From Leptotrichia buccalis C-1013-b (lineage in GTDB: Bacteria; Fusobacteriota; Fusobacteriia; Fusobacteriales; Leptotrichiaceae): DNA of 64,000 nucleotides. The DNA is taken from assembly GCF_000023905.1 (NCBI RefSeq), contig NC_013192.1:868001-932000 (forward strand), given 5' to 3'. Of this stretch, positions 48,319 to 57,084 are shown piece after piece (position 1 is the stretch's first letter; every line of letters begins with the position of its first letter). A model generated the notes under the pieces. It was not told where the DNA came from. It saw only the letters and a list, made by a program, of their open reading frames with translations, and did not search any database. A program made the translations under genes and the position numbers.

Positions 48319-49599
48319 TTAGTCAGTATTTATTAACCCATTTTCTTCATCAAGTTTTCTCTTATCCCATAATTTAAAAAATGGATAGTAAATAGCTGCT
48401 GTTATAAAGAAGTTCACTACTTGCATAAGTAGTCCGCTTATATGTCCACCTGTTGCCAAGAAACCAGCAAGAAATGGAGGAGTAGTCCAAGGGATGACAA
48501 TTCCAGCTGTTTTTGCCACTAATCCAAAATACATAGCCCAGTAAGTAACTGATGATGAAATTAATGGCGCTAAAATAAATGGAATAATTAAGATAGGATT
48601 CATAACTATTGGTAATCCAAATAATATTGGCTCATTAATATTGAAAAATGCGGGTGCAATTGCCAATTTTCCAATTTCTTTAAGTTGTTGACTCTTTGAA
48701 AGGAATAACAGCATTATTGCCAGTGCAAAAGTTGCTCCAGAACCACCTGTATTATGGAATACATCAAAGAATGGTCCAGTTACTACATTTGGAATAGGTT
48801 GTCTAGCTACGAAAGCTGCTCTATTTTGATCAGCTAGAGCTAAAAGTGCAGGACTTGCAATACCACCAGTGATAAGGTTTGAACCATGAATTCCACATGA
48901 CCATAATAAGTTGTTCATCAATGATAAAATAACCATTCCTGGGAAAGAAGCACCAACAGCTGTTATAGGTCCAGTCAATAAAACTTTTGCAACTTCGTGA
49001 ATATTATCAAATGGTGATACTTCAAATCCGATACGGATAACTAGTGAAAGAAGAATCACAACACATCCTGGAATTAATGCCGCAAATGATTTTGCTACTG
49101 AAGGCGGAACTGAATCAGGCATTTTAATAATGATATTTTTCTTGACAATAAAGTTAAAAATCTCAATAGTGAAAATAGACATAATAATTGCGACAAACAA
49201 TCCTTGGCTTCCTAATCGGCTTAGAGGAATAATACCATTTATAGATTCGCCAGTTTTTTCAATCATAAAAGTAAATGGAGTTACAAGGAAAAATGAAAGC
49301 AGTGATAAAATAACTCCAGAAACTTCATCAAGTTTGTAATATTGAGCTAATTTGTACGAAATACCGATACATGCAATAAATCCTAATAAATTAAATGTTA
49401 CATCAACAGGGTAAGAGAGCCATCTTGCAATAACTTGTCCAGTTGCATTATTTGTATAAAAATTAGCTAGTGCTGGTATTGGCAGGTTTCCCAAAATCAA
49501 AAATACAGATCCTACAATAATGAATGGCAATGTAATAACCATTCCATCTTTTATTGCTGCCAAGTGTCTCTGATTAGCCACTTTTACAGCAACTGGCAT
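48319..49599 (-). CDS. PTS lactose/cellobiose-type EIIC permease, N-terminus cut by an in-frame stop
   Basis: EIIC carries a sugar, probably a beta-diglucoside, across the inner membrane. The 426 residues have about ten hydrophobic segments and family motifs GMVITLPFIIVGSVF, CGIHGSNLI, NTGGSGATFALAI and FNINEPILFGLPIVMNP. The natural start is very probably the ATG at 49647, with AAGGA upstream (MANIMDKFT). A TAA at 49618-49620 interrupts that frame at codon 10, before FLEEKLMPVAVKV. What remains starts at 49599 without a clear ribosome-binding site. It may be a recent pseudogene or may be re-initiated. Confidence 0.85.
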   Translation of the reverse strand: MPVAVKVANQRHLAAIKDGMVITLPFIIVGSVFLILGNLPIPALANFYTNNATGQVIARWLSYPVDVTFNLLGFIACIGISYKLAQYYKLDEVSGVILSLLSFFLVTPFTFMIEKTGESINGIIPLSRLGSQGLFVAIIMSIFTIEIFNFIVKKNIIIKMPDSVPPSVAKSFAALIPGCVVILLSLVIRIGFEVSPFDNIHEVAKVLLTGPITAVGASFPGMVILSLMNNLLWSCGIHGSNLITGGIASPALLALADQNRAAFVARQPIPNVVTGPFFDVFHNTGGSGATFALAIMLLFLSKSQQLKEIGKLAIAPAFFNINEPILFGLPIVMNPILIIPFILAPLISSSVTYWAMYFGLVAKTAGIVIPWTTPPFLAGFLATGGHISGLLMQVVNFFITAAIYYPFFKLWDKRKLDEENGLINTD

Positions 49600-49647
49600 T
49601 AATTTTTCTTCTAAAAATTATGTAAATTTGTCCATAATGTTTGCCAT

Positions 49648-50152
49648 ATTAATTCCTTCTAAATGATAATTCTTTTAAATTTTAATCTTAGTTTGTAAAA
49701 TTACATTATTCTTCATCTGTACTAATTATTTGGCTTTAATCAATTAATAAAGTGTTTGTTATATATTAATAAAATGAATAGATAATGTAATTAATATGTT
49801 CGTGATAAAAATATTTACCAAATTAATTTATAAGAATAAATTATTAAATCAATAAATATGATGTGGATAATTCTGAAGTTTTGAGTCATTCTTTAAATTT
49901 CTTATAAACTAACTAAAATGAAAAAATTAGAGTTTAGTTTAAAGTGGTTTTTCTATATTCTAAACAAAATTTAAATAAAGTTGTTTTAAAGCTAAATACT
50001 AATATTTATAGTAATTGTATTTGATAACTAATATCTTTTTTAGACAAAAGAGTTTGACTTCTTTCAAGATAACGTATATCAGTATTTGAAAAGTTACAAA
50101 TATTAGTATTTAAACTTTAAACAAAAAATATATTATAAAGAAATAGAGTATC
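49648..50152. other. Intergenic region with a long-spaced inverted repeat
   Basis: No gene is seen. The notable feature is a perfect 15-bp inverted repeat, TAAATACTAATATTT at 49993-50007 and its complement at 50098-50112. Imperfect pairing continues outward through GTTTAAAG-like sequence. It could be a hairpin-forming element end or a structured 3' region of the EIIB transcript. Confidence 0.5.
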
Positions 50153-50455
50153 TTAAAGTAAATTTAATGCCTGATCCAATACTTTGGCACCGTTCATCAT
50201 TCCATAATCAACCATATTAATTACATCTATGTTAATGTTATTTTCTTCAGCGATTTTTTTAGCTTCTGGTAAAGCATATTTTACTTGTGGCCCTAATAAA
50301 ACAACATCAGCTTTAGCAAATTCTTCTTTTGCTTTATCAAGTGGTTCTGCCCAAATTTCAGCTTCGATTCCTCTTTTTTGAGCTTCTGCTTTCATTTTGT
50401 TTACTAATAAGCTAGTAGACATCCCTGCTGCACAACATAATAAGATTTTTTTCAT
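50153..50455 (-). CDS. PTS lactose/cellobiose-type EIIB
   Basis: EIIB passes phosphate to the sugar entering through EIIC. The 100-residue protein starts [18 protein letters not shown], with the phosphorylated Cys (residue 8) directly before AAGMSTS as in CelA/EIIB-Cel. [15 protein letters not shown] and [12 protein letters not shown] complete the family pattern. It lies upstream of the EIIC gene on the same strand but 500 bases away, with its own promoter. Confidence 0.93.
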   Translation of the reverse strand: MKKILLCCAAGMSTSLLVNKMKAEAQKRGIEAEIWAEPLDKAKEEFAKADVVLLGPQVKYALPEAKKIAEENNINIDVINMVDYGMMNGAKVLDQALNLL

Positions 50456-50539
50456 TTCTGATCATCCTTTCTTTTTTCAAAATTTTATTTTGTATTTTCA
50501 TTGTTCTATCAAATCAATGAGTTTAACTTTCATATTCAT

Positions 50540-50567
50540 AGTATACCATTAATTTTCCAGAAGTCAA
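50540..50567 (-). promoter_or_regulatory. Promoter of the EIIB gene
   Basis: On the minus strand TTGACT (50562-50567), 16 bases, TATACT (50540-50545), about 85 bases before the start codon. Confidence 0.65.
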
Positions 50568-50731
50568 ATTTTATAAAAAAATTATTATTTTTCGTCTGTA
50601 ATTTGTTTTAAACATAGTTAAAATAAGACTTTATAAATTCAAAAACAAAATAAGCGATAAATTGTTTAATAATTTTTCGTTTATATTTTAAGCCAAATAT
50701 TTCAAAAAAAAATAAAATTTTATATATTTTT

Positions 50732-51931
50732 TTACAAAAATTTAGTAAATTTTATGATACTTTCAGTGTTTTGGAAATATTGAATGTAAATTTTGAAATC
50801 ATAAAACCTTTTTTCCATAATTTGTTTATTTTTTAAAACAAGAATTTCATTAAAATAACCATCATCAACTATTATTCTTAGCTCATTTTCCAAATAATTC
50901 TGTCGCATAAGATTTGCTACATCCAGCTGAAGAAAAAAAGATGTAGTGTATTTTCTTTTAATATTAAAAATTTCTATTTCTTTTCTAAAATTAGTTTTTG
51001 AAAATTGTGCCAAGTCAAGCAGTAAAACTTTCTTTAACTGTTTTTCTATATTATTTTTAAAGTGTTTTTTTGCAAAGCTGACATTTTTGTACACATAATC
51101 ATAATTTTTTTTCAAAATATATGTTTTTATTAATTCATAAGTATAATGAAAATCTTTTATATCATTTTTTATTAAATCCATAATGCTATTGATATTTTGA
51201 ACAAGTTCGATATTGTTCTCTTTCAAAATTTTATTATTATCAACAATTTTAAAAAGAATCTTTTCCACTCTATTATTTATATGTTCTCCAATCTTAATTT
51301 TTTCATAAATAACCTTAATATCTGAAAAAATATTAATAGTTTCTACTGCCTTTTTTAAAATCTGCTTTTCAAAATCAAAAAATCTTTCATATTTATCTTC
51401 AATATGAAAAATTTCTTTCAATCTTTCAAGTGTAATAACAGTATCATTATTATAATTCTTATCTGAAATTAAATAAGTATAAAAATTATAAATGGCTTCG
51501 TCTCCCATAAAAATCATAAAATCAAGTCTAAGCAATGAAAATAGGGTATTATTTCTCCTAGCAGCTTGAATTTCCCTTGCAAACTGAAACTCAATTTTTG
51601 AATAAACAATATTGTAAGATGCCAAAATAGGAAAACGACTATAGATAACGACTTTATCATTACTAAAAATAGAAAATTCCAGCTTTTTCAGCTGTAAATT
51701 ATCTAGAAACTTTTTTAACTGCTGAAAAGATTTAAATTTTAGGACTTTCATTATTTCTGTTAATTCAATATCGCGTAAAACAGCAGTTTGTTCTAGTTTT
51801 TTTAAAAGGCTGTATTCTGTAAAAAGGTACTTTAAAAAATAACGTTCTTTTTTGTTCAAAGCTTTTGAAAATAAAATCTTTATTTTTTTATTTTCTAAAA
51901 AGTGCTTATTAATAGGCATATAAATATCCAT
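50732..51931 (-). CDS. Rep_3-type replication initiator protein
   Basis: The 399 residues resemble plasmid initiators of the Rep_3 (RepB) family in the middle: LKEIFHIEDKYERFFDFEKQ followed by KKAVETINIFSDIKVIYEKIK, the winged-helix pattern with YxRFxDF and INxxSD. The N-terminal part (FLKYLFTEYSLLKKLEQ) and the long C-terminal part are Lys-rich and not recognised. AAAGGAG precedes the ATG. No partition genes or obvious iterons are adjacent. It may be a remnant of an integrated plasmid or a resident chromosomal paralogue. Confidence 0.7.
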   Translation of the reverse strand: MDIYMPINKHFLENKKIKILFSKALNKKERYFLKYLFTEYSLLKKLEQTAVLRDIELTEIMKVLKFKSFQQLKKFLDNLQLKKLEFSIFSNDKVVIYSRFPILASYNIVYSKIEFQFAREIQAARRNNTLFSLLRLDFMIFMGDEAIYNFYTYLISDKNYNNDTVITLERLKEIFHIEDKYERFFDFEKQILKKAVETINIFSDIKVIYEKIKIGEHINNRVEKILFKIVDNNKILKENNIELVQNINSIMDLIKNDIKDFHYTYELIKTYILKKNYDYVYKNVSFAKKHFKNNIEKQLKKVLLLDLAQFSKTNFRKEIEIFNIKRKYTTSFFLQLDVANLMRQNYLENELRIIVDDGYFNEILVLKNKQIMEKRFYDFKIYIQYFQNTESIIKFTKFL

Positions 51932-52246
51932 TTTCTAATTCTCCTTTAACAAAATTGATTATTATAAATTTACTAAAAAGGTTTATTTTATAAAATATTT
52001 TTTATATAAATTATATTTTTTAACTTTTTGATATATATTATACACGAAAAAACATATATTTGTAAATCGTTTATTTTAAGGAAAATTATCAAAATTATAT
52101 TTTAAATATTGAAAATAATATTAAAAATAGACGAAAAATAGCCTAAAAAATTGAAAAATTGACATATAGAAAAACGTGTGTTATAACAAAGTTAAGAAGA
52201 AATTTTGATATAAAATTAAAAAAATAAATTTTTAGGAGGAATTACT
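51932..52246. other. Divergent intergenic region with the EIIA promoter
   Basis: Very AT-rich. The plus-strand promoter TTGACA (52159-52164), 17 bases, TATAAC (52182-52187) serves the EIIA gene. No repeats suggestive of iterons for the neighbouring Rep_3 gene are visible. Confidence 0.65.
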
Positions 52247-52573
52247 ATGGCTGAAGAAGTATTGGATATTGAAATCATCGCGATGACATTGATTGGACAT
52301 GCGGGAGAAACTAAAAGCTTGGCTTATCAGGCTATGAATGCTGCAAAAGAAGGAAAATTTGATGAAGCGGAAAAATTTCTGAAGCAATCTACTGAAGAAA
52401 TGTTGAAAGCTCATGAATTACAGACAGATTTGATTGTGAGAGAAGCAGGCGGAGAAAAAATGGAAGTAGGTTTAATTATGGTTCATTCACAAGATCACTT
52501 GATGACAGCAATTTTATTTAAGGAATTGGCAAAGGAATTTATAGAAGTTTACAAAAGACTGGAACAAAAATAG
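52247..52573 (+). CDS. PTS lactose/cellobiose-type EIIA
   Basis: EIIA accepts phosphate from HPr and passes it to EIIB. The 108-residue helical protein has the motif LIMVHSQDHLMTAILFKELA, with the phosphorylated His at about residue 80, and GHAGETKSLAYQAMNAAKEG near the N-terminus. An AGGAGG site precedes the ATG. It is transcribed away from the EIIB and EIIC genes, with the Rep_3 gene between. Confidence 0.93.
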   Translation: MAEEVLDIEIIAMTLIGHAGETKSLAYQAMNAAKEGKFDEAEKFLKQSTEEMLKAHELQTDLIVREAGGEKMEVGLIMVHSQDHLMTAILFKELAKEFIEVYKRLEQK

Positions 52574-52631
52574 TTAGACTGGTATACAAAAGGAAATTAA
52601 AAATAATGGAGAAAATAGGAAGGTTATTGCC

Positions 52632-53672
52632 ATGATGACAATAGGAATTATAGGAAATGGGAAAAGTGCGAACAGATATCATCTCCCATTTTTACTCCAA
52701 ATAAAAGATAAAATAAAAGTAAAAACAATTGTAACTAATAACTTGGAAAATAGGACTTGGGAACGAATAGACGGAATTAATTATACTGATAAAATTGAGG
52801 AATTGTATAATGATCCTGAAATTGATTTGATTGTTATATGTTTGAGATCTGATTTACATTATCAATATGCTAAAGAAGTGTTGGAACACAATAAAAACTG
52901 CCTTGTGGAAAAACCTTTTGTTGAAACATTGGAAGAGGCAGAGGAGCTGTTCAGATTGGCAAAGGAAAAAGGACTTGTTGTGCAGCCTTATCATAATAGA
53001 AGATTTGACAGTGATTTTTTGACTACAATGAAAGTAATTGAAAGTGGAAAATTAGGAGAAATTTTAGAAATTGAGTCTAATTATGATTATTACAGGGCAG
53101 AAGTGCCTGAAAATGTGAAGGAATGTGATGGAAAATTGGCAAATACATTTTTATATGGGCATGGAACGCACGTCTTGGATCAGATAATTTCACGATATGG
53201 AAAGCCTAATAAAGTGCATTATGATGTAAGGCAGCTTCTTGGAACAAATCGGATGAATGACTATTACGATATAGATTTATTTTACGAAAAAGAAAATGGG
53301 AAAAATTTGAAAGTTACTGTAAAAGGGAGCTATTTTAGAGTAAAACCAAGAGCTTCATTTATCGTGTACGGAACAAAAGGGTGCTTTATAAAAGAAACAG
53401 AAGATAGACAGGAAGAACATTTGAAGTTATTTTATATGCCAGACAATACAGATTTTGGAATAGATTTGCCAAAACATTATGGGACGTTAATTTATTATGA
53501 TGATAACGGGAATTATCACGAGGAAAAGGTTATTTCTGAAAAAGGTGATTATGGCAGAATTTATGATGATTTGTATGAAGTGATAAAAAATAGGAAAGAA
53601 AAAACTGTTAAGGACAAAGAAATACTTTGCCAGATAAAAATTTTAGAAGAGGGAAGTAAGGATTTGAAATAA
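52632..53672 (+). CDS. Gfo/Idh/MocA family oxidoreductase
   Basis: This NAD(P)-dependent enzyme probably acts on a sugar or inositol. The Rossmann start TIGIIGNGKSANRYHLPFL is followed by VICLRSDLHYQYAKEVLEHNKNCLVEKPF (the family EKP motif, at about residue 97) and VVQPYHNRRFDSDF. The C-terminal half has the usual beta-sheet domain, with FLYGHGTHVLDQI for the catalytic His region. AGGAAGG lies nine bases before the ATG. Its place after EIIA suggests a role in the same sugar metabolism, by inference. Confidence 0.9.
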   Translation: MMTIGIIGNGKSANRYHLPFLLQIKDKIKVKTIVTNNLENRTWERIDGINYTDKIEELYNDPEIDLIVICLRSDLHYQYAKEVLEHNKNCLVEKPFVETLEEAEELFRLAKEKGLVVQPYHNRRFDSDFLTTMKVIESGKLGEILEIESNYDYYRAEVPENVKECDGKLANTFLYGHGTHVLDQIISRYGKPNKVHYDVRQLLGTNRMNDYYDIDLFYEKENGKNLKVTVKGSYFRVKPRASFIVYGTKGCFIKETEDRQEEHLKLFYMPDNTDFGIDLPKHYGTLIYYDDNGNYHEEKVISEKGDYGRIYDDLYEVIKNRKEKTVKDKEILCQIKILEEGSKDLK

Positions 53673-53727
53673 AGACTTGATAGTTTGATTTCTTTTTAGT
53701 AATGAAATAGGGTAAAGGAAGTGAAAA

Positions 53728-54291
53728 ATGACGGAATTAGAAAAATTAAAGGCAGGACTGGAATATAATTTTTATGATGAGAACGTTGCAGGTGTAAAAG
53801 GAAATGCACTGAAAAAATGTCAAATGCTCAATTCTATTGATCCAATGAATAACGAAAAACAGCTTGTTGCTATAAAAGACTTGTTTGGAACAGTAAAAAA
53901 TAATGCTTCTGTACAGCCATTTTTTAACTGTGATAATGGGAAAAATATTCATGTAGGCGAAGATTTTTTAGCCAATTATAATGTTACAATTTTGGATATT
54001 GCAGAAGTTAGAATTGGAGATTATTGTATGATTGGACCTAATACATTAATAACAACAGTGGGACATCCAATTTCTCCAAAAGGGCGGCGAGAAAGAAAGG
54101 TACAAGGAACACCTGTAAAAATAGGAAATGATGTTTGGATTGGAGGTAATTGCACAATTTTGCCTGGCGTTACGATAGGAAATAATGTTATTATTGCGGC
54201 TGGGGCAGTTGTAACGAAAGATGTGCCTGATAATAGTGTTGTGGGGGGAGTTCCTGCGAAAGTAATAAAGAAAATTGAAAATGATTTGTAA
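53728..54291 (+). CDS. Maltose/galactoside O-acetyltransferase family protein
   Basis: The 187-residue protein has an N-terminal mac domain (EKLKAGLEYNFYDENVAGVKG) and a left-handed beta-helix of hexapeptide repeats (VHVGEDFLANYN-like, IGDYCMIGPNTLI, IGNDVWIGGNCTILPGVTIGNNVIIAAGAVVTKDVPDNSVVGGVPAKVI). The acceptor of the acetyl group is not readable. It lies downstream of the oxidoreductase, in the same direction. Confidence 0.9.
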   Translation: MTELEKLKAGLEYNFYDENVAGVKGNALKKCQMLNSIDPMNNEKQLVAIKDLFGTVKNNASVQPFFNCDNGKNIHVGEDFLANYNVTILDIAEVRIGDYCMIGPNTLITTVGHPISPKGRRERKVQGTPVKIGNDVWIGGNCTILPGVTIGNNVIIAAGAVVTKDVPDNSVVGGVPAKVIKKIENDL

Positions 54292-54332
54292 AAGTGACTA
54301 GTTGTTAAAAAACTGAAAAATTATATAAAAAT

Positions 54333-54370
54333 CAGAAGAAAAATCTAAAAAGATAAACTTCTGTTTTTTT
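54333..54370. terminator. Possible terminator after the acetyltransferase gene
   Basis: CAGAAG (54333-54338) and CTTCTG (54358-54363) form a 6-bp stem followed by seven T. The stem is short, so support is moderate. Confidence 0.4.
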
Positions 54371-54384
54371 GTTTTATTTTAATT

Positions 54385-54532
54385 AGGGTATGTCTGAAAA
54401 CTCTTCAAATGATGAATTTTTAACAAATTTTTCTAAAATCAAAAATAATAAACACTGCTTTTATCGTGATTTGTATAATTTATAAAATCAAAAAAACATT
54501 AAACATAGATTTTGAGTTTTCAGACACGGCCT
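54385..54532. mobile_element. Small non-coding element with terminal inverted repeats (MITE-like)
   Basis: The ends carry a perfect 13-bp inverted repeat (TGTCTGAAAACTC at 54391-54403 and GAGTTTTCAGACA at 54514-54526), extended outward imperfectly to AGGGTA and ACGGCCT. The element is about 146 bp, has no reading frame, and is flanked by TA on both sides. TGTCTGAAAACTC ends resemble those of some insertion sequences, so a non-autonomous derivative is likely. It lies between the acetyltransferase and P-type ATPase genes. Confidence 0.65.
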
Positions 54533-54558
54533 AGTGTATTTATAGTGCTACTTTTAGA

Positions 54559-56775
54559 TTAATAATTTTCATTAACTTTATATTTTAAAACTCTAGTTGC
54601 ATTTAATACAGCCAGTAAAGCGACACCAACATCAGCAAATACAGCTTCCCACATTGTTGCATCCCCAAAAAGCCCTAGAATTAGAACTATTAATTTTACA
54701 GCAAATGCTAAAGTAATGTTTTGCCATACAATTGTTTTAGTTTTTTTGGCTATTTTCATAGCAGTTACGATTTTTGAAGGTTCATCGTTCATTATTACAA
54801 CATCGGCAGCTTCGATGGCGGCATCACTTCCAACACCTCCCATTGCGATTCCAATATCGGCTCTGGCAAGTACAGGAGCGTCGTTTATTCCATCTCCTAC
54901 AAAGACAACTTTCCCTTTTTCACTTTTAGTCTTGTAAATTTCTTCCAGTTTTTCAACTTTTTCATTTGGAAGAAGTTCGGCAAATACTTTATCAATTTCT
55001 AATTTTTCAGCAATATTTTTACCAATTGCATTGTTATCTCCAGTAAGCATTACAATTTCCTTTATTCCGTTTGCTTTCATTCCTCTAATAGCTTTTGGAG
55101 AATCTTCCTTTATTTCGTCAGAAATTAGGATATTTCCGATGTATTGTCTGTTAAATGCGATATAAACCACAGTTCCTAAATTTTCTTTTTTATCAAATCT
55201 AATATTTTCCGAGTTCATCAATTTAGAATTTCCAGCTAAAATCTGATGATTGTTTATGTTAGCCTTTATTCCAAATCCTGAAATTTCTTTAAAATCTTTT
55301 ACAATACTTTCATCAGTTTTGGCAATAGAATTTTCATATTCAGAAACTATCGACTGTGCAATAGGGTGATTTGAAAATTTTTCAATGTGTGCGGCATATT
55401 TTAGTAGTAAAGGCTGTGTCAAATCAGTTTTATTGTTTTCAAAATCATTTATTTTTACATTATTTTCAACATTAATTTCAGTAACTTTGAATACACCTTT
55501 TGTCAAAGTTCCAGTTTTGTCCATAACGATACTTTCTACGTCATTTAACGCTTCCAAATAATTTGCACCTTTTACCAAAATTCCATGTTTTGAAGCACCG
55601 CCAATTCCGCCAAAAAATCCTAATGGAATAGAGATAATCAAAGCACATGGACAAGATACAACAAGGAAAATTAAAGCACGGTAAATCCAGTCTGTAAATG
55701 TTGCACCTGAAATTAACAATGGAGGAAAAATTGCCATAATTAAAGCTGTTATTACAACTGCTGGAGTGTAGTATTTTGCAAATTTTGTAATAAAGTTCTC
55801 TGTTTTTGATTTCTTACTGCTAGAATTTTCTACCAAGTCAAGAATTTTGGAAACAGTTGATTCAGAAAACACTTTTGTAACTTCAATTTCCACAAGCCCT
55901 GTTTTATTTATAAATCCGCTTAGGACAATATCTCCAGTTTTTGCTTCACGTGGTAATGATTCTCCAGTTAGTGCAGAAGTGTCAAAAGTGGAATTTCCAG
56001 TTATTATTTTTCCATCTAAAGGTACTTTTTCTCCTGGCTTTACTACAATAATATCAGCAACTTTTATTTCATCAGGATTTACTTTTTTTATTTCACTATC
56101 AGTTTTAAGATTTGCATAATCAGGACGAATATCCATTAATGCAATAATAGATTTTCTTGAATTATTAACTGCAATACCCTGAAACAGTTCCCCAAGCTGA
56201 TAGAATAACATAACAGCCACACCTTCAGGATATTCCCCAATAGCAAATGCCCCAATGGTTGCAATTGACATCAAAAAATTTTCATCAAAAACCTGTCCTC
56301 TTAAAATATTTTTCACTGCAGAAACCAGCACATCTCCACCAATAATGAAATAACTTACTAAAAATACTGCGAATTTTGGAATAAACAAAGTTTTTGGAAT
56401 AAAAATTCCTAAAACAAATATAATCCCGCCAATTAACAATTTTTTCTTAATCTTATCAGTATCCCCTTCTCCATGAGTATGAGAGTGGCTATGAACATGG
56501 GAATTACTATGGCTGTGATGATGAGTGTGTCCATGGGAATGAAGTCTTTTAGTGGAAATCTTAACTCCATCCTCAATTTTATCTACTTCAGTCTGAATAA
56601 ACTTTGCCAGTTCATCTTGTGAAAAATCTTCAGACTCTACAATAACTCTTTTTCCAAGAAAATCAACGGTAGCCGCCTTAATCCTTTGTAATGTATTTAA
56701 TTTACGTTCAATCTTAGCAGCACAATTAGGGCAATCTAACCCTTCAATAAATAGCGTACATTCATTAGTTTTCAT
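54559..56775 (-). CDS. zntA: Zn/Cd/Pb-exporting P-type ATPase
   Basis: The 738-residue P1B-type ATPase has an N-terminal heavy-metal domain with CPNC (Cys15 and Cys18), then a His-rich stretch (about 80-105, many HSHxH units). The membrane metal site is SCPCALIISIPLG, the phosphorylated Asp is in DKTGTLTKG, and VFVGDGINDAPVLARADIGIAMG forms the hinge. CPC with the His-rich stretch points to zinc or cadmium export rather than copper. The promoter carries an ArsR/SmtB-type operator. Confidence 0.93.
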   Translation of the reverse strand: MKTNECTLFIEGLDCPNCAAKIERKLNTLQRIKAATVDFLGKRVIVESEDFSQDELAKFIQTEVDKIEDGVKISTKRLHSHGHTHHHSHSNSHVHSHSHTHGEGDTDKIKKKLLIGGIIFVLGIFIPKTLFIPKFAVFLVSYFIIGGDVLVSAVKNILRGQVFDENFLMSIATIGAFAIGEYPEGVAVMLFYQLGELFQGIAVNNSRKSIIALMDIRPDYANLKTDSEIKKVNPDEIKVADIIVVKPGEKVPLDGKIITGNSTFDTSALTGESLPREAKTGDIVLSGFINKTGLVEIEVTKVFSESTVSKILDLVENSSSKKSKTENFITKFAKYYTPAVVITALIMAIFPPLLISGATFTDWIYRALIFLVVSCPCALIISIPLGFFGGIGGASKHGILVKGANYLEALNDVESIVMDKTGTLTKGVFKVTEINVENNVKINDFENNKTDLTQPLLLKYAAHIEKFSNHPIAQSIVSEYENSIAKTDESIVKDFKEISGFGIKANINNHQILAGNSKLMNSENIRFDKKENLGTVVYIAFNRQYIGNILISDEIKEDSPKAIRGMKANGIKEIVMLTGDNNAIGKNIAEKLEIDKVFAELLPNEKVEKLEEIYKTKSEKGKVVFVGDGINDAPVLARADIGIAMGGVGSDAAIEAADVVIMNDEPSKIVTAMKIAKKTKTIVWQNITLAFAVKLIVLILGLFGDATMWEAVFADVGVALLAVLNATRVLKYKVNENY

Positions 56776-56825
56776 GAGCCTAACCTCCCAAATTTTTTTA
56801 TTTATTAATTTTATGTTATTTTAAC

Positions 56826-56845
56826 ATATGAACATTTATTCATAT
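56826..56845. promoter_or_regulatory. ArsR/SmtB-type operator in the zntA promoter
   Basis: ATATGAACATTTATTCATAT contains TGAA, six bases and TTCA in a 7-bp-armed inverted repeat, the classic SmtB/CzrA operator form. It lies directly downstream of the promoter's -10 box, where bound repressor would block transcription until zinc or cadmium releases it. No arsR-type gene is in the window. Confidence 0.75.
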
Positions 56846-56847
56846 AT

Positions 56848-56876
56848 AGTTTACTATATTTGATATTTATTGTCAA
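56848..56876 (-). promoter_or_regulatory. Promoter of zntA
   Basis: On the minus strand TTGACA (56871-56876), 17 bases, TAAACT (56848-56853). Confidence 0.65.
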
Positions 56877-57036
56877 CATATTTTTTTCTTAATTTTAAAG
56901 TTATTTTATCAGGTGTATTGTGATATTTTAGCAATCGTATTAATAAAAATTAAATGTTCTATCTTTTGACAATGGAAAATTATTAGGTAATCTAGTTTTG
57001 AAAGGTTTGCCTTTTTTGTTTTTATAAAAATTATCA

Positions 57037-57065
57037 TTGACTTTATATGTTATATCATATAAAAT
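57037..57065 (+). promoter_or_regulatory. Promoter and likely operator of the higBA pair
   Basis: TTGACT (57037-57042), 17 bases, TAAAAT (57060-57065). Between the boxes an inverted repeat TATATG, six bases, CATATA (57044-57061) is placed as expected for autorepression by the antitoxin. Confidence 0.6.
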
Positions 57066-57084
57066 ATAAAAGGGAGGGGAAAAT

